Below are positions 7,630 to 15,344 of a DNA stretch of 64,000 nt, in pieces; the first letter of the stretch is position 1, and each line of letters begins with the position of its first letter. A model generated the notes under the pieces. That model saw only the letters and a program-made list of their open reading frames with translations, was not told the origin of the DNA and made no database searches. Source of the stretch: Amycolatopsis umgeniensis (GTDB taxonomy: Bacteria; Actinomycetota; Actinomycetes; Mycobacteriales; Pseudonocardiaceae); NCBI RefSeq assembly GCF_014205155.1, contig NZ_JACHMX010000001.1, positions 5,518,001 through 5,582,000 on the forward strand. Direction: 5' to 3'. Position numbers and translations under genes: made by a program.

Positions 7630-9105
7630 GTGCGTAACCCGCTACCCCCCGTTCCGGGGAAGCTGCTCGAACTCGAAGTCTCGGACGACCTGCGGCGCGG
7701 TACGCCGCTGGCCACGCTGATCGCGGCGCCGTCCGAAGAGGACGGTGACGCCGGGCTCGCGGAGATCGGCGGCGTGCGGCCCACCGGCAAGGCCGGGGAC
7801 GTGCAGACCGTGCCGACCGGCCGCGTCCGCTGGCTGGCGGGCGTCGGCGACGGCGAACCGCGGCAGTACCGCAAGGCCGGCGCCGCGCTGGTCCGCGCCG
7901 TCTCGGCGGCGCTGGACGAGGACGTCAAGGCGGGCCAGAAGGCGTTCCGCGGCTTCGCCGTCGAACTGCCCGAGGACGTGGGCGCCGAGCACCTCGAGGA
8001 GCTGGCTTTCGGGCTGCTGCTCGGCGGCTACCGGTTCACCGTGACCGCCGACGAGCCGAAGCCGAGCCTGCGGACCGTGCGTTTGCTCACTCGCTACGAA
8101 CGCGCCGTGCCCGCGTACGAGAAGGCGCTCGAGCGGATCCGTGAACTCGCCGCGGCCGCCTCGTTCGCCCGCGACCTGGCGAACGCGCCGTCGAACATCA
8201 AGACTCCCGCCTGGCTCGCCGACACCGCCGCGCGCGTCGCCGGCGGCATCCCGAACCTGACCGTTTCGGTCCGGGACGAGAAGTGGCTGGCGGAGCAGGG
8301 CTTCGGCGGCGTCCTCGCCGTCGGCGGCGGTTCGGCGGCTCCGCCGCGGCTGATCGAGCTGGAGTACCGGCCACGCGGGGCGGCGACGCATCTGCTGCTG
8401 GTCGGCAAGGGCATCACCTTCGACACCGGTGGTCTTTCGATCAAACCGGCTGACGGCATGCACCTCATGCGCACCGACATGGCGGGCGGCGCGGCGATCA
8501 TCGCCGCGGTCCGCGCGATCGCCGCGCTGCGCCTGCCGGTCAAGGTGACCGGGCTGGTGCCCGCCGCCGAGAACCACGTGTCCGGTTCGTCGTACCGGCC
8601 CGGCGACATCGTCCGGCACTACGGCGGCAAGACGACCGAGGTGGGCAACACCGACGCCGAGGGCCGCATGGTCCTGGCCGACGCGCTCGTCTACGGCATC
8701 AAGAAGCACAAACCGGACGCCGTGATCGACGCGGCGACGCTGACCGGCGCCATGAAGGTCTCGCTCGGCGTCCGGACCGGTGGCCTGTTCGCCACCGACG
8801 ACGCGCTCGCGGAGCGGGTCACGAAGGCGGGCGAGCGGGTCGGCGAGGCTTGGTGGCGGATGCCGCTGCTGGAGGACCTCGCCGAGACCGTGCAGGGTTC
8901 GCTCGGCGACATCCGGCAGGCGCCGGGCGGCCCCGGCGGCATCGTCGCGGCGTTGTTCCTGCGGGAGTTCGTCGGCGACGTGCCGTGGGCGCACCTCGAC
9001 ATCGCCGGCCCCGCGCGGGCCGACAAGACCTACGCCGACGTCGTCCCGGGAGCCACCGGATTCGCGGCGCGGACGCTGGTCGAGCTGGTCGCTTCTTACG
9101 CCTGA
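7630..9105 (+). CDS. pepA: Leucyl aminopeptidase (M17)
   Basis: 491 residues, the usual length. M17 peptidases are hexameric two-metal enzymes that remove N-terminal residues from peptides in the cytosol. The catalytic domain shows VGKGITFDTGG with K260, the metal ligands in NTDAEGR at 340-346 with R346 as catalytic arginine, and GAMKVSLG downstream. A poorly conserved N-terminal domain occupies the first 160 or so residues. The GTG start at 7630 follows GGAGG by 9 nt. The 3' side opens into a gap crowded with nested palindromes. Confidence 0.93.
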   Translation: MRNPLPPVPGKLLELEVSDDLRRGTPLATLIAAPSEEDGDAGLAEIGGVRPTGKAGDVQTVPTGRVRWLAGVGDGEPRQYRKAGAALVRAVSAALDEDVKAGQKAFRGFAVELPEDVGAEHLEELAFGLLLGGYRFTVTADEPKPSLRTVRLLTRYERAVPAYEKALERIRELAAAASFARDLANAPSNIKTPAWLADTAARVAGGIPNLTVSVRDEKWLAEQGFGGVLAVGGGSAAPPRLIELEYRPRGAATHLLLVGKGITFDTGGLSIKPADGMHLMRTDMAGGAAIIAAVRAIAALRLPVKVTGLVPAAENHVSGSSYRPGDIVRHYGGKTTEVGNTDAEGRMVLADALVYGIKKHKPDAVIDAATLTGAMKVSLGVRTGGLFATDDALAERVTKAGERVGEAWWRMPLLEDLAETVQGSLGDIRQAPGGPGGIVAALFLREFVGDVPWAHLDIAGPARADKTYADVVPGATGFAARTLVELVASYA

Positions 9106-9466
9106 CCTGCGGTTACCTGCGGGGCGGGAGCAAGGGACCTTTGCTATCGCCTGGCCCGAGGGCCGGATCTCGAGTCCGTGAAGGCCTCCTTCAGGGACTC
9201 GTATTTGCTTGCCCACTGGTGTGGCTGGCGGTCGAGTGGGGAGGATTTGGGACGTTCAACGTCCCAAATCCTCCCCACTCGAGTTGCCTGCCACCGGTCC
9301 GTGACCGGACGGACCCCGCGCAACCAGCCGTCCTCACGCAAGTCAGACGTAGGTAAGCAAATACCGGCCCGCCATCACTACCTTCAAGGTAGGCAAGGAG
9401 GCCTTCACGGACGTGCCTCTCCAATCCCCGACCGATGCCCCTCGCTCGCGTTGTGCCACGTCAGCC
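9106..9466. repeat. Convergent gap filled with nested palindromic repeats
   Basis: No gene is seen. The outermost parts are two 37-nt direct repeats at 9115-9151 and 9469-9505, each holding AGCAAGGGACCTTTGCT (9129-9145, 9483-9499). Inside lie inverted copies GTCCGTGAAGGCCTCCTT (9174-9191) and AAGGAGGCCTTCACGGAC (9395-9412). Inside those are GTATTTGCTT (9201-9210) and AAGCAAATAC (9355-9364). At the centre is a 51-nt palindrome (9232-9282). The pepA and PAP2 genes converge here. Confidence 0.8.
9232..9282. repeat. Palindrome with 25-bp arms and a 1-nt centre
   Basis: The left arm at 9232-9256 ends in TTTGGGACGTT. The right arm at 9258-9282 begins AACGTCCCAAA and ends CCACTCGA. The arms are exact reverse complements, so cruciform extrusion in DNA or a long RNA hairpin are both possible. 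Confidence 0.85.
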
Positions 9467-10078
9467 TCACCTGCGGGGCGGGAGCAAGGGACCTTTGCTA
9501 TCGCCCCGCGGGCGGACCCTGGGCATGGGCTGGGTCGGCGCGTCACCGGCGTGCGCGGTGAGCCGTCGGGCGATCCCGGTCGCGGGGCCTTTCAGGTACC
9601 GGAACACGAGCCACGCCGTCACGGAGCCGAGGACGAGTCCGGCGAGCACGTCGTGCGGGTAGTGCGCGCCGACGAAAACCCGGGAGAAGCCCATCAGCAG
9701 GGCGAGCGGGAGCACCCACGGCGCGAGCCTTCGCCAGGCGAGGGCGAGTCCGACGGCGGCCGCCGCCGCGACCGTGGAGTGGTTGCTCGGGAAGGACCAG
9801 TCGCCGACCGGTGGGCAGTCGACGAGCGTGACGAGGCCTCGGCACGGCCGGTCTTCCCGGATCACGCTCTTCGCGCCTTCGCTGATCACGTACGCGATCG
9901 CCGCGGCGGTGGGCATCAGCAGCGACACCGCGATTCGGGTGGGCGAGGTGCGGGACCGCCAGAGGACCCAGACCATCAGAGCGGCGAAGATCAGCATTCC
10001 CGCGTCGGTGAAGAGGACGCCTGAGGCCTGAAGCCAGCTGGGGCTCTCGCCCGCCATCTCCACGATGTCGTCGTACAT
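9467..10078 (-). CDS. PAP2 superfamily membrane phosphatase
   Basis: 203 residues with five or six transmembrane helices. The phosphatase signature is complete: KSVIREDRP, PSNHST and SRVFVGAHYPHDV. These enzymes dephosphorylate lipid phosphates such as undecaprenyl pyrophosphate or phosphatidic acid on the outer face of the membrane. The last 11 codons (DSKGPLLPPRR) are translated from a copy of the AGCAAAGGTCCCTTGCT repeat, and the stop lies in its flank. The tail is thus a captured repeat, beyond the catalytic domain and probably harmless. Confidence 0.88.
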   Translation of the reverse strand: MYDDIVEMAGESPSWLQASGVLFTDAGMLIFAALMVWVLWRSRTSPTRIAVSLLMPTAAAIAYVISEGAKSVIREDRPCRGLVTLVDCPPVGDWSFPSNHSTVAAAAAVGLALAWRRLAPWVLPLALLMGFSRVFVGAHYPHDVLAGLVLGSVTAWLVFRYLKGPATGIARRLTAHAGDAPTQPMPRVRPRGDSKGPLLPPRR

Positions 10079-10148
10079 TCACCCTAAGTTAGCGAAAGCG
10101 ACATCGGCTCCGCCTTGCACCATCGTCAGGAGTCACCCCTGACGATCG

Positions 10149-11048
10149 TCACCAGCGCTCCGCGCGGACCCGCTCCCGGAACCGCATTACCGCGGGCGTC
10201 GGGATCACGTCCTTGCGCCACGCCAGCCCGATGGTCCGGCCGACCGGCGGCACCAGCGGGACTTCGGCGACGCCCGCCGGACTGCCGGGTTCGAACCGGG
10301 GGAGCAGCGCGACCCCGAGCCCGGCCGCGACCAGTCCTCGGACGGTGTCGGACTCCTGGCCCTCGAAGGCGATCTTCGGTTCGAAGCCCGCCGCGGCGCA
10401 CAGGTCGTCGGTGATGGTGCGGAGGCCGTAGCCGGTCTCGAGGAGGACGAATTCCTCGTCCTTGAGGTCCTCGATGGCGGCACTGGGCCGGTCGGCGAGG
10501 CGGTGCGAGGTCGGAACGGAGAGGAAGATCTCCTGTTCGGCGAGCACGGCGGTGTCGAGCAGCGGGTCTTCGACGGGTGCGGGCGCGAGCAGCGCGAGGT
10601 CGAGTTCACCGCTGGTCAGCCTGTCGACCATGTCCTGACGTGAGCCTTGGACCAGCGTGAACCGGACTCCCGGATGGTCCGCGCGGTAGCCGCGGAGCAT
10701 GGTGGGGACCAGCGACCGGCCGAGCAGGTGCAGGAAGCCGAGCACGACGTGCCCGGATCCGGGGTCGACCTCCTCGCGGGCTTGGCGGACCCCGGCGTCG
10801 ACGGCGGCGAGGGCGCGTTCGGCGGCGTCGGCCAGCAGTTCGGCGGCTCGGGTGAGCCGGATGCCGCGGCCGTCGGGGACCGTCAGCGGAGCGCCGAGGG
10901 CGTCGCCGAGCGCCGAGATCCGGCGGCTCACCGTGGGCTGCGGGACGCCGAGCAGTTCGGCCGCACGTGTGACGTTCGTCGTGCGGCGAAGTGCGGTGAG
11001 CAGCGCGAGCTGGGGGGCTAGCTGGGCGGTCATCCTTTCATTCAGCAC
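10149..11048 (-). CDS. LysR family transcriptional regulator
   Basis: 299 residues: an N-terminal winged helix-turn-helix (LTALRRTTNVTRAAELLGVPQ, here split as LTALRRTTNVTRA and AELLGVPQPTVSRRISAL), then a periplasmic-binding-like effector domain. The start is a GTG at 11048; the ATG at 11033 is an alternative. It is transcribed away from the MFS gene at 11112. The 63-nt shared gap is where LysR proteins normally act, so control of that exporter is the natural inference. The effector is unknown. Confidence 0.85.
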   Translation of the reverse strand: MLNERMTAQLAPQLALLTALRRTTNVTRAAELLGVPQPTVSRRISALGDALGAPLTVPDGRGIRLTRAAELLADAAERALAAVDAGVRQAREEVDPGSGHVVLGFLHLLGRSLVPTMLRGYRADHPGVRFTLVQGSRQDMVDRLTSGELDLALLAPAPVEDPLLDTAVLAEQEIFLSVPTSHRLADRPSAAIEDLKDEEFVLLETGYGLRTITDDLCAAAGFEPKIAFEGQESDTVRGLVAAGLGVALLPRFEPGSPAGVAEVPLVPPVGRTIGLAWRKDVIPTPAVMRFRERVRAERW

Positions 11049-11098
11049 GGTATCGATTGTGACAGATGAGCGTATTAGACGTATTGATTAGCTCGGCT

Positions 11099-11104
11099 TA
11101 GCTT
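11099..11104 (+). promoter_or_regulatory. -10 box for the MFS gene (leaderless)
   Basis: TAGCTT ends 7 nt before the GTG at 11112, the spacing of leaderless actinobacterial promoters, and no ribosome-binding site is present. The LysR operator probably overlaps the AT-rich stretch at 11055-11092. Confidence 0.45.
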
Positions 11105-11111
11105 CGAGATC

Positions 11112-12374
11112 GTGCCTGCCACCGGAACCACCCGCCGCGTGACGATCGCCGTCGCGGCGGCCGGGATCTCGTCGTTCGCCCTGCTCTACGCGCCGCAGCC
11201 GGTGCTGCCGCAGCTGGCCGAGCAGTACCACCTCGATCCCGGTGGCGCTTCGCTCGCGGTGAGCGTCGCGACCGGTGCGCTCGCGATCGCCGTCCTGCCG
11301 ATCGCGGCGCTCTCCGAGGTGGTGGGACGTCGTCCGGTGATCATCGCTTCGGTGGTCCTGTCGGTCGTCTTCGGTTTCCTGCTGCCGCTGGCGCCCAGTT
11401 ACCCGGCGCTGCTCGTGCTGCGAGCCCTGCAGGGGGTCGCCATCGCGGGGTTCCCCGGGGTGGCCGCCGCCTACCTCGCGGAACGGCTCGGCAAGGCCGG
11501 GCTCGCGGCGGCGGTGGGCGCGATGATCGCCGGGAACACCGTCGGCGGCATGGTCGGCAGGCTCGCGGCCGGGTTCACCGCCGGACCGTTCGGCTACCAC
11601 GGCGCGCTGCTCGTCGTCGCGGTGATCGGACTGGTCTGCGCGGTGGTCACGGTGCTCGCCCTGCCGCCGGGGGAGCAAGGGACCTTTGCTATCACCTCCG
11701 GGGATCGCCGCAGGTCAGAGGTGCTTCGTGAGCAGGGCCGGGCGGTCCTCGCGGGCCTCGGCGCCGCCGTTCGGAAGCCCGTGCTGCTGGTCCAATACGC
11801 GGTCGCGCTGCTGGCGATGGGCTCGTTCGTCGCGCTCTACAACGCCGCCGGATTCCGCCTGACCGGCGAGCCGCTGAACCTCTCGCCCGCGATCGCGTCG
11901 CTCGTCTTCCTCGCTTACGCGATGGGCTCGGTCTCGTCGGCGACGGCGGGCAGGCTCGTCGGCCGGTTCGGACGTCGCCGGGCCCTCGCCGGCGCGTTGC
12001 TGCTCACGATCGCGGGCGCCGCGCTGACGCTGTCCGACTCGCTGTCGCTGGTCATCGCCGGTTTCGTGGTGCTGACCGGCGCGTTCTTCGCCGCGCACGC
12101 GGTCGCCAACGGCTGGGCCGCCGCGGAGGCGCCCGAGAACGCCCGAGGCCAGGTCGGCGGGCTCTACACGCTGTCGTACTACCTCGGCAGCAGCATCGGC
12201 GGCGCTGTCGGCGCGACCGTCTACGGGCACGCGGGCTGGAGCTGGCTGATCGTGCTCACCGCCTGCTGGCTAGCCCTGGCCGCGGCGGCCGTGGTGGCGG
12301 TGGTCCCCAAGTCCGTGAAGGCCTCCTTCCCTACCCTCAAAGTAGGGAAGGAGGCCTTCACGGAGCGCGTCTGA
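11112..12374 (+). CDS. MFS transporter (YnfM-like), with two repeat copies inside the frame
   Basis: 420 residues, 12 predicted helices, with the MFS loop motif ALSEVVGRRPVI after helix 2. Similar proteins are drug or metabolite exporters. Two intergenic-type repeats lie in frame. One (11674-11690) encodes EQGTFAIT in the cytoplasmic loop between helices 6 and 7. The other (12312-12364) encodes most of the C-terminal tail (SVKASFPTLKVGKEAFTE). Both sites tolerate insertions in this fold, so the protein is probably functional. It is divergent from a LysR gene, its likely regulator. Confidence 0.85.
   Translation: MPATGTTRRVTIAVAAAGISSFALLYAPQPVLPQLAEQYHLDPGGASLAVSVATGALAIAVLPIAALSEVVGRRPVIIASVVLSVVFGFLLPLAPSYPALLVLRALQGVAIAGFPGVAAAYLAERLGKAGLAAAVGAMIAGNTVGGMVGRLAAGFTAGPFGYHGALLVVAVIGLVCAVVTVLALPPGEQGTFAITSGDRRRSEVLREQGRAVLAGLGAAVRKPVLLVQYAVALLAMGSFVALYNAAGFRLTGEPLNLSPAIASLVFLAYAMGSVSSATAGRLVGRFGRRRALAGALLLTIAGAALTLSDSLSLVIAGFVVLTGAFFAAHAVANGWAAAEAPENARGQVGGLYTLSYYLGSSIGGAVGATVYGHAGWSWLIVLTACWLALAAAAVVAVVPKSVKASFPTLKVGKEAFTERV
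11674..11690 (+). repeat. Family A repeat inside the MFS gene
   Basis: AGCAAGGGACCTTTGCT followed by ATC, as in the intergenic copies at 9129 and 9483. Here it is read in frame as part of the central loop of the transporter. It is the only copy lying in the middle of a gene. Confidence 0.85.
12312..12364. repeat. Family B hairpin (23-bp arms, 7-nt loop) in the 3' end of the MFS gene
   Basis: The arms at 12312-12334 and 12342-12364 are exact reverse complements (TCCGTGAAGGCCTCCTT at the left outer end) around cctcaaa. The whole hairpin is translated as the C-terminal tail of the transporter, whose stop follows 8 nt later. It probably doubles as a transcription terminator. Confidence 0.85.
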
Positions 12375-12385
12375 GCCCCGGCGAT

Positions 12386-12402
12386 AGCAAAGGTCCCTTG
12401 CT
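12386..12402. repeat. Family A repeat in the MFS/O-methyltransferase convergent gap
   Basis: AGCAAAGGTCCCTTGCT. Its last two bases form part of the stop codon of the minus-strand methyltransferase gene. Confidence 0.85.
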
Positions 12403-13051
12403 ACGCGATCGCGCCGACCAGCAGCCCGCCACCCACCGGCAGCAGCGCCGGGACCAGCCTGTCGTCCTCGCGGAAGGCCCGCGCGACCTCGCGCAGCGCG
12501 AGCGTGTCCGGGTCGCGCCGTGAGGGATCCGTCACTCGGGCCCCTGAGACGTTGTGGAACGCCAGTATCCCGCCGGGCCGCAGCAGCGCGACGGCCTTCT
12601 CGTAGCAACTCGGGTACTCGACCGGCGCCGAATCGACGAACACCAGGTCATAGCCGCCGGGGGTGAGCCGGGGGAGGACATCGAGCGCGCGACCCATGAT
12701 CAGCCGGGTCCGCCCCGGCGGGTAACCGGCCTCCCGGAACGCGGACCGGGCCGCCCGGTGGTACTCGGGCTCGATGTCGATCGAAGTGAGGATCCCGTCG
12801 TCGACCATGCCCCTGAGCAGGCACAATCCGCTCACGCCCGCCCCTGTTCCGACCTCGACGACGGCCTTCGCGCGCAGCGTCGTGGCGAGGAAACGCAGGG
12901 TCGCGCCCGCGCCCGCGCTCAGCGGACCGCACCCCAGATCGGCCGACCGTGCCCGCGCGGTGGCCAGAACCTCGTCGTCGGGGAGGTACCCGTCGACGAG
13001 GTCGGCGTCGGCGGCCTCGGCAGGCGAGCCCGCATGCGTCCCGGAATTCAC
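12401..13051 (-). CDS. SAM-dependent O-methyltransferase (Rv1220c-like)
   Basis: 216 residues, class I methyltransferase fold. The SAM-binding motif I is VVEVGTGAGVSGLCLL, then LTSIDIEPEYH (motif II acidic residue) and YDLVFVDSAP (motif III/metal site). The family resembles catechol or caffeoyl-CoA O-methyltransferases. In mycobacteria the same gene lies next to sigE in the same divergent order, which supports orthology but does not give the substrate. The stop codon is supplied by the edge of a family A repeat. Confidence 0.88.
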   Translation of the reverse strand: MNSGTHAGSPAEAADADLVDGYLPDDEVLATARARSADLGCGPLSAGAGATLRFLATTLRAKAVVEVGTGAGVSGLCLLRGMVDDGILTSIDIEPEYHRAARSAFREAGYPPGRTRLIMGRALDVLPRLTPGGYDLVFVDSAPVEYPSCYEKAVALLRPGGILAFHNVSGARVTDPSRRDPDTLALREVARAFREDDRLVPALLPVGGGLLVGAIA

Positions 13052-13107
13052 ACGCGGAGGTTAGCGCTGCCTGTGGACAAAACGGCGAAGACTCCCTGGT
13101 ACCGACT

Positions 13108-13135
13108 TCTCAGCCTCTTCTCAGTCCAGTCTCAC
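13108..13135 (+). promoter_or_regulatory. Three TCTCA direct repeats at 11-bp pitch upstream of sigE
   Basis: TCTCAG at 13108, TCTCAG at 13119 and TCTCAC at 13130 lie exactly 11 bp apart, on one face of the helix. OmpR-type response regulators bind such repeats. In mycobacteria MprA controls sigE through loosely similar direct repeats. A two-copy version occurs at 49028-49044. Confidence 0.55.
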
Positions 13136-13229
13136 TAGAAACATAAGCAGGCCGGACAGACTGGTCCTCGACAACGGGAACACCGTGCACATCGCCCGCG
13201 TTGGGTGGAGTAGTTGGGAGAAGACGCTG

Positions 13230-13850
13230 ATGGAGGTGCCTACTTCCCCGATGCAGGACACGATGCAGGACCAGCAAGCGGACCAGGTCACGCCGGTGAC
13301 CGTGGACGAGGCCGCATGGACGCCGCCGTCATGGGACGAGGTCGTGCGTGAACACGCCGACCGCGTGTACCGGCTGGCGTACCGCCTGACCGGTAACGCC
13401 CACGACGCCGAGGACCTGACGCAGGAGACCTTCATCCGGGTCTTCCGCTCCCTCGCGTCCTACAAGCCCGGCACGTTCGAGGGCTGGCTGCACCGCATCA
13501 CCACGAACCTCTTCCTCGACATGGCCCGCCGCCGCTCACGCGTGCGGATGGAAGGCCTCCCCGAGGACACCGACCGCATCGTCGGTGACGACCCGAGCCC
13601 GGAGCAGGTCTACTCGGACACCCATCTCGACCCGGATCTGCAGGCCGCGCTCGACGAGCTGCCGCCCGAGTTCCGTGCCGCGGTCGTGCTGTGTGACGTC
13701 GAAGGCCTCTCTTACGAGGAGATCGGCGCCACTCTCGGTGTCAAACTCGGCACCGTGCGCAGCCGGATCCACCGTGGCCGCCAGGCACTTCGCGCTTCTT
13801 TGGAGCGTCGTCGCGCCGCGGCGCAGGAGTCTGCGAAGGTGGGGGTATGA
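13230..13850 (+). CDS. sigE: ECF RNA polymerase sigma factor SigE
   Basis: 206 residues from the ATG at 13230, which follows GGGAGAAG by 7 nt. A GTG at 13185 would add 15 residues; alternative starts are also known for mycobacterial SigE. Region 2 ([33 protein letters not shown]) and region 4 ([20 protein letters not shown]) are clear. It directs the envelope-stress response. The anti-sigma gene overlaps its 3' end (ATGA), and htrA and tatB follow. Direct repeats upstream suggest two-component control. Confidence 0.93.
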   Translation: MEVPTSPMQDTMQDQQADQVTPVTVDEAAWTPPSWDEVVREHADRVYRLAYRLTGNAHDAEDLTQETFIRVFRSLASYKPGTFEGWLHRITTNLFLDMARRRSRVRMEGLPEDTDRIVGDDPSPEQVYSDTHLDPDLQAALDELPPEFRAAVVLCDVEGLSYEEIGATLGVKLGTVRSRIHRGRQALRASLERRRAAAQESAKVGV

Positions 13851-14524
13851 CCGCACCGCGAGGCTGGGGACTCCCCGAGTCGCATCTGCTTCCGGACGCC
13901 ATCGTCGCCTTCGTGGACGGCGAGCTGACTCTCGGCGCCCAGGACAGGGCATCGGCGCATATCGCCCGCTGCCCGTCGTGCGCGGCCGAGGTCACCGCGC
14001 AGCGTCAGGCCGTCACCGCCGTGAAGCAGGCGGGAGCCCCGTCGATGTCGGCGGGTTTCCTGGCCAGCCTGTGCTCCATCCCGCAGAACACCGAACTCCC
14101 CGGCGCGCCGGACAACCTGGCGATGACGGCCGACGGTCAGCTGGTGGCCATCCAGCGGCCCGACAGGGTCGCCGGCCTTCGTGACACCGGAGTGCTGGGC
14201 GGCACGGCTCCGTTGGGATCATCGGCGCCACTGGGCCAGTCGCCGAACGTCCTCGGCGGCGGGCGGTTCGGCGTCGCTCGCCGGAAGTACGCGCAGGGCG
14301 CCGGAGTCGTCGTTTCGGGTCTGGTGCTGAGCGCCCTGGCCCTGGTCGCGACCTCGGGTGACGGCACCGAAGACCAGCCGGGCCCCGGGTTCGTGCCCCC
14401 GCAGGGCGTCAACGCCGGACTGCTGCCCGCGCAGCTGGGCGGCGGCGCGAAGCCCGAGCCGCCGCGCAGCCCCGCGCCGAGCCCGAGCACGTCCAGCCTG
14501 CCCGTGCCCGTGTCGGCCCGCTGA
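13847..14524 (+). CDS. rseA: Anti-sigma factor, RseA-like, zinc-binding
   Basis: 225 residues. The ZAS motif H38-x3-C42-x2-C45 (HIARCPSC) sits in the N-terminal domain that clamps ECF sigma factors, followed by a long linker, one transmembrane helix near residues 150-170 and a proline-rich tail. Overlap with sigE by 4 nt gives coupled translation of the pair. It should hold SigE at the membrane until stress or redox change releases it. The mycobacterial RseA is shorter; the extra C-terminal part here has no recognisable domain. Confidence 0.85.
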   Translation: MTAPRGWGLPESHLLPDAIVAFVDGELTLGAQDRASAHIARCPSCAAEVTAQRQAVTAVKQAGAPSMSAGFLASLCSIPQNTELPGAPDNLAMTADGQLVAIQRPDRVAGLRDTGVLGGTAPLGSSAPLGQSPNVLGGGRFGVARRKYAQGAGVVVSGLVLSALALVATSGDGTEDQPGPGFVPPQGVNAGLLPAQLGGGAKPEPPRSPAPSPSTSSLPVPVSAR

Positions 14525-14527
14525 TCC

Positions 14528-14550
14528 GCTTCGTCAGGGTTTGACGAAGC
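14528..14550. terminator. Hairpin between convergent rseA and LppU-like gene
   Basis: GCTTCGTCA and TGACGAAGC pair around gggtt. It lies 4 nt beyond the rseA stop and overlaps the last codons of the opposite gene, so it can act in both directions. Confidence 0.6.
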
Positions 14551-15187
14551 AGATCGTCGCGCTCTTGAAGTTCGAAGTCCCGTAGCTGGCGTAGGAGATG
14601 ACCTCCGCCGTGCCTTCCGCGCACGGACTGTTCACCATGCTCGACTGCGGGAAGACCTCGCTGATCCTCAGCCGCGCCGAGCCGCAGTCCTTCAACGGCG
14701 GCGGGGTCTTGCTCTCGATGTCGTCGAAGCACAGCCCGACCTTGGCGTTGATCGCCAAGCACAGGGCGACGCCGTCGCCGCGAGCCGGCCGAGGGACGGC
14801 GTAGCGGTAGAAGCCTTCCTTGCACTCCCACTCACCCTTGTCGAGACCGGTGAGGCTCACCGCGTACGGCGCCTGAGGGGAATCGCACGCCGTCTTGACC
14901 GCATCGGCCTCCTTGCCGGAGCCGGTCAGCACGACGCAGTCGCCCTCGGTCAGGCTCTTCGCCTGCTTCTCCGGCCCGGCGACAGCCTTCAGCACGAGGA
15001 TCAGGCTGATCCCGCCGCCGACCACGACGAGCGCGCCGACGAGCAGCAGCACTTTCAGTTTGGTGGACAACCCCTTCTTCTTGGGCGGCTGCTGCGGCCA
15101 GCCCTGCTGTTGCGGCCACTGCTGCTGGGGCCACTGCTGGTGAGGGGCGTTCTGGGGCGGAAAAGGGGCCCCCGGGTTCTCCGACAT
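14534..15187 (-). CDS. Membrane-anchored LppU/SCO3897-like protein
   Basis: 217 residues. The first 50 are rich in Q, P and W (repeats of WPQQQ). A transmembrane helix follows at about 58-80 (KVLLLVGALVVVGGGISLIL), then an extracytoplasmic domain with several cysteines likely in disulfides (TACDSPQ, LCLAINAKVGLCFDD, SPCAEG). The start is ATG 15187 (MSENPG); upstream codons are open but not protein-like. Function unknown. It lies inside the sigE-htrA interval, so an envelope role is plausible. Confidence 0.65.
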   Translation of the reverse strand: MSENPGAPFPPQNAPHQQWPQQQWPQQQGWPQQPPKKKGLSTKLKVLLLVGALVVVGGGISLILVLKAVAGPEKQAKSLTEGDCVVLTGSGKEADAVKTACDSPQAPYAVSLTGLDKGEWECKEGFYRYAVPRPARGDGVALCLAINAKVGLCFDDIESKTPPPLKDCGSARLRISEVFPQSSMVNSPCAEGTAEVISYASYGTSNFKSATICFVKP

Positions 15188-15344
15188 GACCGTTAGACTG
15201 CCAGAAGTGGGACATGGTTGCTTCAAGTGTCACTTTTCTTGGTGTTCCGGGGAATCAACGCGCACTTCACCGTGGTCACGGCAGAATCCAGGACGAGGCT
15301 TGGCGTACTCTCGCGTCCGGCCAACCTGATCTCAGCCCCGGGGA

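Noticed and set aside
9106..9466. Insertion sequence remnant
   Set aside because: No transposase frame or target-site duplication of usual size. The 37-nt direct repeats are themselves members of a dispersed repeat family.
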